In this document: positions 59,065-64,000 of the stretch, piece by piece
How the letters are laid out: each line of letters starts with the position of its first letter
Position numbering within the stretch: the stretch's first letter is position 1
Source: Nocardioides litoris
Lineage (GTDB): Bacteria; Actinomycetota; Actinomycetes; Propionibacteriales; Nocardioidaceae
Assembly: GCF_006346315.1 (NCBI RefSeq)
Contig: NZ_VDMR01000006.1
Span: 62,001-126,000, forward strand
Reading direction: 5' to 3'
DNA: 64,000 bases
The notes under the pieces: model-generated
What the model was told of the DNA's origin: nothing
What the model saw: the letters and a program-made list of their open reading frames with translations, nothing else
Database searches by the model: none
Program-made: the position numbers and the translations under genes

Positions 59065-59441
59065 CGGGCCTCGACGAGCTCGCCGTGCGGGGCATCGAGT
59101 GCTGGGGCCACCACGGCGTCTTCGACTTCGAGAAGCGCGAGGGGCAGACCTTCGTGGTCGACCTCGTGCTGGGCCTCGACACCCGCCCCGCAGCGGCCTC
59201 GGACGACTTGCACGACACCGTCGACTACGGAAGCCTCGTGGCCGCGGTCAAGGCCGCGGTGGAGCGGGACCCGGTCGACCTGATCGAGTCCCTCGTCCAA
59301 CGGATCGCGGACGTCTGCCTCTTGGATGTTCGTGTTCAATGGGCGCGGATCACGGTCCACAAGCCCGATGCCCCCATCGACGCGACGTTCGCCGACGTCG
59401 CGCTGACGATCACCCGAGAGCGCGAGGTCACCCGTGACTGA
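59043..59441 (+). CDS. folB: Dihydroneopterin aldolase
   Basis: 132-residue aldolase that splits dihydroneopterin to hydroxymethyldihydropterin. The conserved start LAVRGIECWGHHGVFDFEKREGQTFVVDL (with the Gly-x-x-Gly-His and Glu) and the TVDYGSLVAAVKAAVE and RVQWARITVHKPDAPI segments are present. GTG 59043 puts its start 22 bases inside folP, so translation is coupled. Its stop overlaps the folK start by eight bases. Confidence 0.97.
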   Translation: MGTDAPLTGLDELAVRGIECWGHHGVFDFEKREGQTFVVDLVLGLDTRPAAASDDLHDTVDYGSLVAAVKAAVERDPVDLIESLVQRIADVCLLDVRVQWARITVHKPDAPIDATFADVALTITREREVTRD

Positions 59442-60003
59442 GACCCCCAACCCCAACATCGTCGATGCCGACACCCTCACCGGTGAGATGCGTCCGATCC
59501 GGCGGGTCGTCATCGCACTCGGCTCCAACCTCGGCGAGTCGCTCTCGGCGCTCCAGGGCGCCGTCGACGCGATCGCCGACACCCCCGACGTGTGGGTGAC
59601 CGGCGTGTCCCCGGTCTACGAGAGCGAGCCGGTCGACTGCCCGCCGGGCTCGCAGAACTTCCTCAACGCGGTGCTGCTGGCCGACACCACCCTGGCCGCC
59701 AACCGCCTGCTGGAGCGGGCGATGGCCGTCGAGGACGCCTACGACCGTGAGCGCAGCGACGTCCCCAACTCCCCGCGCACTCTCGACGTCGACCTCATCG
59801 TCGTCGGCGACCGCCGCAGCGACACCGACACCCTCAAGCTGCCCCACCCGCGCGCCGGCGAGCGCGCGTTCGTGCTCAAGCCGTGGTTCGACCTCGAGCC
59901 CGACGCCGAGCTGCCCGGCAGCGGCCCGGTGGCCGACCTGCTCGCCCAGATCGGCGTCGACGGCCTCACCCTGCGTGAGGACCTCACCCTCGACCTCGAC
60001 TGA
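59434..60003 (+). CDS. folK: Hydroxymethyldihydropterin pyrophosphokinase (HPPK)
   Basis: 189-residue kinase that transfers diphosphate from ATP to the pterin, giving the folP substrate. The signature RTLDVDLIVVGDRR (metal-binding Asp pair) and ALGSNLGESLSALQGAVDAI, SPVYESEPVDCPPGSQNFLNAVLL and LPHPRAGERAFVLKPWFDLEPDAELPG segments are all typical. An N-terminal tail of about 22 residues (TETPNPNIVDADTLTGEMRP) precedes the core, longer than in E. coli. GTG 59434 was chosen by the overlap with folB. Confidence 0.97.
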   Translation: MTETPNPNIVDADTLTGEMRPIRRVVIALGSNLGESLSALQGAVDAIADTPDVWVTGVSPVYESEPVDCPPGSQNFLNAVLLADTTLAANRLLERAMAVEDAYDRERSDVPNSPRTLDVDLIVVGDRRSDTDTLKLPHPRAGERAFVLKPWFDLEPDAELPGSGPVADLLAQIGVDGLTLREDLTLDLD

Positions 60004-60042
60004 CCCGGCGACCCCCGCGACCCCCGCGATCCCGAGACCCGT

Positions 60043-60528
60043 GTGAGCGCCGGCGACCCCCGTCGCCCCGACAGCGGGGGCACCCTGGGCCCGACCCGCC
60101 CGGTCGTCCTCGCGGCCTGGGCGCTGGCCGGCTTCGCCGTGGGCTACCTCCTGCACCCCGTCTCCGACCGGTTCGGCAACCCGCCGTTGGTCACCTGGGC
60201 CCAGCCGCTCGGGCTGGCCCTGGTCGCCGCCATCGTCGGGGGCACCGCCTGGTCGACGTACCGGTCGGTCCAGGTGCGGCGCGAGACCCTCGAGCCGCAC
60301 CGGGCGGTCAACCGGCTCGTGCTGGCCCGGGCCTGCGCCTACGTCGGCGCGGTGGTCGGCGGCGGCTACCTCGGGTACGCCGCCAGCTGGCTCGGTGACC
60401 CCTCGCCGCTGGCCGACGAGCGGGTCGTCCGCTCGGGCGTCGCGGCGCTGGCGGGCCTGGTCACCGCGGTGGTTTCGCTGCTCCTCGAGCGCGCGTGTCG
60501 CGTCCGATCGGACGACCCGCCGCACTAG
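60043..60528 (+). CDS. DUF3180 membrane protein
   Basis: 161-residue protein with four predicted membrane helices (about residues 20-40, 55-75, 100-120, 130-152). The block RRETLEPHRAVNRLVLARACAYVGAVVGGGYLGYA is the DUF3180 signature. The family occurs only next to folK and the fol genes in actinobacteria and has no known function. GTG 60043 lies 39 bases after the folK stop. The neighbouring gene at 60539 has its own -10 box. It may be a small transporter or membrane organiser, which is inference. Confidence 0.9.
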   Translation: MSAGDPRRPDSGGTLGPTRPVVLAAWALAGFAVGYLLHPVSDRFGNPPLVTWAQPLGLALVAAIVGGTAWSTYRSVQVRRETLEPHRAVNRLVLARACAYVGAVVGGGYLGYAASWLGDPSPLADERVVRSGVAALAGLVTAVVSLLLERACRVRSDDPPH

Positions 60529-60531
60529 CGT
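60526..60531 (+). promoter_or_regulatory. -10 box of the coiled-coil membrane protein gene
   Basis: TAGCGT overlapping the DUF3180 stop codon, seven bases before the ATG at 60539. Confidence 0.5.
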
Positions 60532-60538
60532 TCGGCCC

Positions 60539-61153
60539 ATGTCTTCCCCCGCAGCCCGCCCGGGCAGCACCCGGCGCCGCCAGCGCTCCACGCGCGTCCT
60601 GGTCGCCGTCGTGCTCGTCGTCCTGGCCGTGGCGGCCGCTGCCGCCGCGGTGCTCAGCGGATCGTGGGCGGTCGCTGCCGGCGCCGCCGTCGCCGGTGCC
60701 CTCCTCGGGGCCGCGGCCGTCCGCATCACCTGGACCGAGGTCGCCGACACCCGGCGCGCCTGGGCGCGCGACCGGGCCGAGCAGGCGCAGGCCTACGCCG
60801 CCATCACCGAGGTCCGCACCACCGAGCAGGCCCTGTACGTCGCCGACACCAGCGGCCGCATCGCCCGCCACGAGGCCACGATCACCCGCCTCGAGAGCCG
60901 GCTCGCCGACGCCGCGGCCGAGGTCGCCGCCACCCGGGCCGAGCTCGTCACCGAGCAGGACAACGTCCTCGCCGCCCGCGAGGCCTCCACGGCCGAGCTC
61001 GACCGGATGGGCCGCCGGCTCGCCGACGCCGAGGAGCGGGCCGCGATGGCCGTCGTCCGGGTCGCCGAGCTCGAGCAGGAGCTCGACATCGTCCAGGCCG
61101 AGCTCGTGGCCTGGCAGTCCACCGGCGCCGCGCTCCGCAAGAAGCACGCCTAG
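60539..61153 (+). CDS. Membrane-anchored coiled-coil protein of unknown function
   Basis: 204-residue protein: a basic N-terminus (SSPAARPGSTRRRQRSTR), two hydrophobic helices (about 22-40 and 43-62) and a long coiled coil of about 130 residues rich in Ala, Glu and Arg (RIARHEATITRLESRLADAAAEVAATRAELVTEQ). It is probably an inner-membrane protein with a cytoplasmic coiled-coil tail. No known domain can be seen. ATG 60539 follows a TAGCGT -10 box by seven bases and so may be leaderless. It follows DUF3180 in a conserved actinobacterial order, suggesting a role in the envelope or division. Confidence 0.75.
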   Translation: MSSPAARPGSTRRRQRSTRVLVAVVLVVLAVAAAAAAVLSGSWAVAAGAAVAGALLGAAAVRITWTEVADTRRAWARDRAEQAQAYAAITEVRTTEQALYVADTSGRIARHEATITRLESRLADAAAEVAATRAELVTEQDNVLAAREASTAELDRMGRRLADAEERAAMAVVRVAELEQELDIVQAELVAWQSTGAALRKKHA

Positions 61154-61204
61154 ACCCCACCCTGGCCCCACGCCGGCATCGCTGCCGGCCCCGCCCGGGC
61201 CCCA

Positions 61205-61247
61205 CACCACGCCGACCCGTCGTGATCCACGACGGGTCGATGTGGTG
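61205..61247. terminator. Long stepped hairpin (terminator or operator)
   Basis: CACCAC/GTGGTG and GACCCGTCGTG/CACGACGGGTC around ATC, with three-base internal loops that are exactly symmetric about 61226. It could end the previous gene or be an operator for the GNAT gene, whose start is 43 bases away. Confidence 0.55.
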
Positions 61248-61289
61248 CAGGGGCACCTCACCCCTGCGGTGCTGGAAGGATGGGCGATC

Positions 61290-62387
61290 GTGATCCCCGA
61301 GGCGTCCCGGTTCGAGTCCGACCCCGAGGAGGTCGTCGGCGACCTCGTCGACGAGCTGCCGGGCCTCCCCGCCGGGTGGCGCGTGGACTCCCCGGACGCC
61401 GACGACCCCACCGACGTCGCCCGGCTGACCGTGCTGCTGCGCGACCACGAGCGGCACGGCCGCGGGTGGCCGGGGGCCGGCGTCGACGACGTCCTGGTCG
61501 AGGTCTCGGCGGCGGGACTGCGCACCCGCGAGAACGTCGTCGTCCGCGACGAGGCCGGCCTGGTCCGGGCCTGGGGGAGCGTCCACGACCGAGCCGGCGG
61601 CCGGATGCTCTTCGTCCACGTCGTCGGGCGCGACCTGCCCGAGGAGGTCGGCCGCACCTGCTCCGACCTGCTCGTCGAGTGGGCCGTCGGCCAGGCCGTC
61701 GCGGTCGGCTCGGCCCGCGGCCTCGACGTCCAGCAGGTCGACACCGGCGCCTTCGCCGGCGACGAGCGCCAGGCCCGCTGGCTCGCCGCCGCGGGCTTCA
61801 CCCACGTGCGCACGTGGTGGCAGATGAGCCGCCCGGTGACCGCCGACGAGGCCGACCTGGTGCCCTCGGTCGACGACTGGGCCGACCGCGGCGCCCGCTT
61901 CCGCCAGGTACGCCGCGCCGGCGACGGGTTGCCCGACGAGACCGACCTGCGGGCGGTCCACGACGTGCTGGAGGAGGCGTTCCTCGACCACTTCAACTCC
62001 TGGGAGGAGACCTTCGACGAGTTCCTGCACCGCCTGCGTGAGGACCCCGGCCACCGCTGGGACCACTGGTGGCTGGCCGAGCTGGAGGAGACCGGGGAGC
62101 CGGTCGGCGCGCTGGTCGGCACGGTCTCCGAGGCGGCGCCCGGGTCCGGGAAGCCCGACGGGTCCTACGTCTCCTACATCGGGGTCCGGGAGGCGGCCCG
62201 CGGCCGTGGCGTCGCCAAGGGCCTGCTGCGCACGATCATCGCCGACGCGGCCGGTCGCGGCCGTGACCGCGTGGGCCTGGAGGTCGACGCCGACTCCTCC
62301 ACCGGCGCCGACGGGCTCTACACCTCGATGGGCTGGGAGACGCGCTACACCACGCAGAGCTGGCACCGCGACGTCCCCGTGCCCTGA
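61290..62387 (+). CDS. Tandem GNAT acetyltransferase (MshD-like layout)
   Basis: 365-residue protein with two GNAT domains. The first half (about 1-180) has a degraded acetyl-CoA site and ends in QARWLAAAGFTHVRTWWQMSRPV. The second (about 190-365) has a good site, SYVSYIGVREAARGRGVAKGLLRTIIADAAGRG, then VGLEVDADSSTGADGLYTSMGWE. The layout is like mycothiol synthase MshD, but the sequence is not close enough to call it that. GTG 61290 has a GGAAGGA site nearby. A hairpin precedes it. Confidence 0.82.
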   Translation: MIPEASRFESDPEEVVGDLVDELPGLPAGWRVDSPDADDPTDVARLTVLLRDHERHGRGWPGAGVDDVLVEVSAAGLRTRENVVVRDEAGLVRAWGSVHDRAGGRMLFVHVVGRDLPEEVGRTCSDLLVEWAVGQAVAVGSARGLDVQQVDTGAFAGDERQARWLAAAGFTHVRTWWQMSRPVTADEADLVPSVDDWADRGARFRQVRRAGDGLPDETDLRAVHDVLEEAFLDHFNSWEETFDEFLHRLREDPGHRWDHWWLAELEETGEPVGALVGTVSEAAPGSGKPDGSYVSYIGVREAARGRGVAKGLLRTIIADAAGRGRDRVGLEVDADSSTGADGLYTSMGWETRYTTQSWHRDVPVP

Positions 62388-62393
62388 CGCACG

Positions 62394-62433
62394 ACGACGC
62401 CGGCCCGCCCCGGGAGGGACGAGCCGGCGTCGT
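62394..62433. terminator. Bidirectional terminator hairpin
   Basis: 11 bp perfect stem ACGACGCCGGC (62394-62404) with GCCGGCGTCGT (62423-62433) and an 18-base loop, between the convergent GNAT and osmoprotectant-binding genes. Confidence 0.75.
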
Positions 62434-62469
62434 GCGGAGGACCGGTGGGCCGGTGGCCGGGGTCGGCCG

Positions 62470-63399
62470 TCAGGCCAGGCCCTTCTCCTGCAGCCAGTCG
62501 GCGGCGGCGGTCTCGGCGGAGGCCTTCTCGTCGCCCTCGACCCGGTCGCGCAGGCCGATGAGGTCCTCGGTCGTCAGCTCGGCCGAGACGGCGTTGAGCG
62601 CGTCGGCGAGCTCGTCGCTGTAGGCGGCGTCGGAGACCAGCGGGATGACGTTCTGGGCGGCGATGATGCCCTCGGGGTCCTCGAGGACGACCAGGTCCTC
62701 GGCGACGAGCGCGGGGGAGGTCGTGTAGATGTCGGCCACCTGCACCGTGTCGTCGACCAGGGCCTTGACCGTGTCGGGGCCACCGAAGTCCTCGATCGGG
62801 ACGAACTCGACGTCGGTGATGCCGTAGGTCTCGTTCAGGCCCGGGACGCCGTAGCTGTACTCGTTGAACTGCGGGTTGGCGCCCAGCTTGAACGGCGTGA
62901 TCTTCTCCAGGTCGGCGATGGTGGTCAGGCCCTCGGCCTCGGCCTTCTCGCGGGTGACGACGTAGGCGTCCTTGTCCTCGGCCGGCGCCGAGTCGAGCAC
63001 CCGCAGGTCGTCGGCGGCGACGGCGTCGACGAGGGCCTCGTCGATCTCGCCGGTCTCGATGAGGGTGTTGGACTCGTCGTAGTAGGTCAGCAGGTTGCCG
63101 TTGTACTCCGGGATGAGGTTGATCGAGCCGTCCTGCAGCGCCGGGATGGTCTGCTGGCGCGGGCCGATGTTGAACCGCTCCTCCACGTCGAAGTCCTTGG
63201 CCTCCAGCGCCTGGGAGTAGATCTCGCCGAGGATCTCGCTCTCGGGGTAGTTGAACGACCCGACGACGATCGTGTCGCCGCTGGCCGCGCCCTCGGAGGG
63301 TCCGGTCGGGTCGCTGGAGCCGCAGGCGGCCAGCGCGGTGCTCAGTCCGGCGACGACGGCGACGACGCCGATCCGGCGCCAGCGGGGGTGGTGGGTCAT
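62470..63399 (-). CDS. Osmoprotectant (glycine betaine/choline-type) ABC transporter substrate-binding lipoprotein
   Basis: 309-residue binding protein of the OpuAC/ProX/OsmF group. The signal peptide ends in the lipobox LSTALAAC. The mature part starts DTIVVGSFNYPESEILGEIYSQALEAKDFDVEERFNIGPRQQTIPALQDGSINLIPEYNGNLLTYY, typical of betaine- and choline-binding lipoproteins; the ligand-binding aromatic/Asp residues are plausible. ATG 63399 has AAGGAG seven bases upstream. It is the downstream gene of a transporter operon whose permease gene precedes it by 17 bases. Which quaternary amine is bound is not clear. Confidence 0.9.
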   Translation of the reverse strand: MTHHPRWRRIGVVAVVAGLSTALAACGSSDPTGPSEGAASGDTIVVGSFNYPESEILGEIYSQALEAKDFDVEERFNIGPRQQTIPALQDGSINLIPEYNGNLLTYYDESNTLIETGEIDEALVDAVAADDLRVLDSAPAEDKDAYVVTREKAEAEGLTTIADLEKITPFKLGANPQFNEYSYGVPGLNETYGITDVEFVPIEDFGGPDTVKALVDDTVQVADIYTTSPALVAEDLVVLEDPEGIIAAQNVIPLVSDAAYSDELADALNAVSAELTTEDLIGLRDRVEGDEKASAETAAADWLQEKGLA

Positions 63400-63416
63400 G
63401 ACTGTTCTCCTTGTCA

Positions 63417-64000
63417 TCACGCGCTCTTCGAGGCGTGCGGCCGTGGTGACCGTCTGGGGCGGCGGGCTGCCGCGGGGCGCCGGTCGGTGACGCCGGGGGT
63501 GCGGGTGAGCCTCTGCGCCAGGGCGAAGAGCCCGTCGAGCAGCAGCGCGAGCGCGGTGACCAGCAGCGCCCCGCCGAGGATGAGGTCGTAGTCGTTGAGG
63601 CCGATGCCGCTGGTGATGATGCGGCCCAGGCCGCCGAGGCCGGCGTAGGAGGCGATGGTGACCGTCGAGACCACCTGCAGGGTCGCCGAGCGCAGGCCGC
63701 CCAGGACGAGGGGCAGGCCGAGCGGCACCTCGACGCGCCACAGCACCTGCCACTCCGTCATCCCGGTGGCCCGGGCGGCGTCGACGGTGGTGCGGTCGAC
63801 CGACTCGATGCCGGCGTACGCCCCGGCCAGGATCGAGGGGACGGCCAGCACCACGAAGGCGATGGTGGCGCCGACGATCGGCGCGGTGTCGTAGGAGAGC
63901 CAGTAGCCGAAGACCATGAGCAGGAAGAACAGCAGGCCGAGCGTGGGCAGGGCCCGCATGGCGCCGGTGAACCCGATGACGAGCTGGCGGGCGCGCCCGG
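63417..64000 (-). CDS. Osmoprotectant ABC transporter permease, 5' end beyond the window
   Basis: Permease of the OpuC/ProW type, visible from the window edge to its stop codon, 194 residues of the C-terminal part. The frame runs into the window with QLVIGFTGAMRALPTLG, the usual family block, then membrane helices and the EAA-type coupling motif DAARATGMTEWQVLWRVEVPLGLPLVLGGLRSA. The C-terminus is Arg/Pro-rich. It pairs with the binding lipoprotein gene 17 bp downstream; an ATPase and perhaps a second permease should lie past base 64000. The real start is not in the window. Confidence 0.9.
   Translation of the reverse strand, partial: GRARQLVIGFTGAMRALPTLGLLFFLLMVFGYWLSYDTAPIVGATIAFVVLAVPSILAGAYAGIESVDRTTVDAARATGMTEWQVLWRVEVPLGLPLVLGGLRSATLQVVSTVTIASYAGLGGLGRIITSGIGLNDYDLILGGALLVTALALLLDGLFALAQRLTRTPGVTDRRPAAARRPRRSPRPHASKSA

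Noticed and set aside
61290..62387. Mycothiol synthase mshD
   Set aside because: The two-GNAT layout is similar, but the conserved motifs of MshD are not clearly met and no mycothiol gene is nearby.

Overview
The window is about 64 kb of very GC-rich DNA. Genes are densely packed, many start with GTG, and GTGA or ATGA start/stop overlaps are common. Many genes also have a TANNNT -10 box 6-8 bases before the start codon, which implies leaderless transcripts. Together with the gene families (Actinobacterial holin-X, DUF3618, DUF4235, DUF3180, T7SS-type small proteins, IcmF, and a ppa-dacB-zincin-tilS-hpt-ftsH-fol block) this points to an actinomycete. Nocardioides or a close relative in the Nocardioidaceae is my best guess. 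That placement is inference, because no rRNA or other marker gene is present. I found no tRNA, rRNA, CRISPR array, transposase or integrase.

Layout. 1-8.2 kb: 3' end of a copper-type P-type ATPase, a cytochrome P450 with a palindromic operator, dps, a holin-X/DUF3618/DUF4235 envelope operon, a DUF1059 mini-gene coupled to a PhoD-like phosphatase, a small thioesterase/DUF4303/metal-receptor operon, and a DUF4190 protein. 8.3-18.6 kb: T7SS-like small proteins divergent from a YbaB-like gene, the fused B12-dependent mutase icmF with a tandem operator, an SDR, an MMPL exporter with its TetR regulator, and a GntR regulator. 18.6-29.9 kb: a fused FAD/Fe-S D-2-hydroxyacid dehydrogenase, an SGNH hydrolase, a MarR/MFS pair, a bacteriophytochrome with a SpoIIE phosphatase output, and an MpaB-type oxygenase operon. 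29.9-34.3 kb: an Old Yellow Enzyme-family reductase, a DapB-like dehydrogenase, an SDR and an MBL-fold hydrolase, with two KstR-type operators, which suggests steroid or related lipid catabolism. 34.3-37.2 kb: ElaA-type GNAT, alpha/beta hydrolase, then a wHTH/nuclease-like gene bounded by 72-73 bp repeats. 37.2-41 kb: TPP riboswitch and thiBPQ. 41-47 kb: PAP2 protein, NlpC/P60 hydrolase, acyl-CoA oxidase-like enzyme, small hydrolase and methyltransferase. 47-48.3 kb: a second AbiEi/DUF559-like gene framed by 68 bp inverted repeats. 48.3-61.2 kb: the conserved housekeeping block ppa, dacB, zincin protease, tilS, hpt, ftsH, folE, (GT61 glycosyltransferase), folP, folB, folK, DUF3180 and a coiled-coil membrane protein. 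61.3-64 kb: a double GNAT protein and the start of an osmoprotectant ABC transporter operon that runs off the window.

The most unusual feature is the pair of AbiEi/DUF559-type genes (35.85-36.86 kb and 47.12-48.08 kb). Their proteins are only distantly alike, yet both have the same 5' layout: a CTGTGGACG box 52 bp from the start codon, then a GGACGCCGG block with a CCCC/GGGG hairpin, then a palindromic repeat. Each gene also has copies of its own repeat family on its other side. This looks like a repeat-bounded module, and I consider it the best candidate here for an undescribed system.
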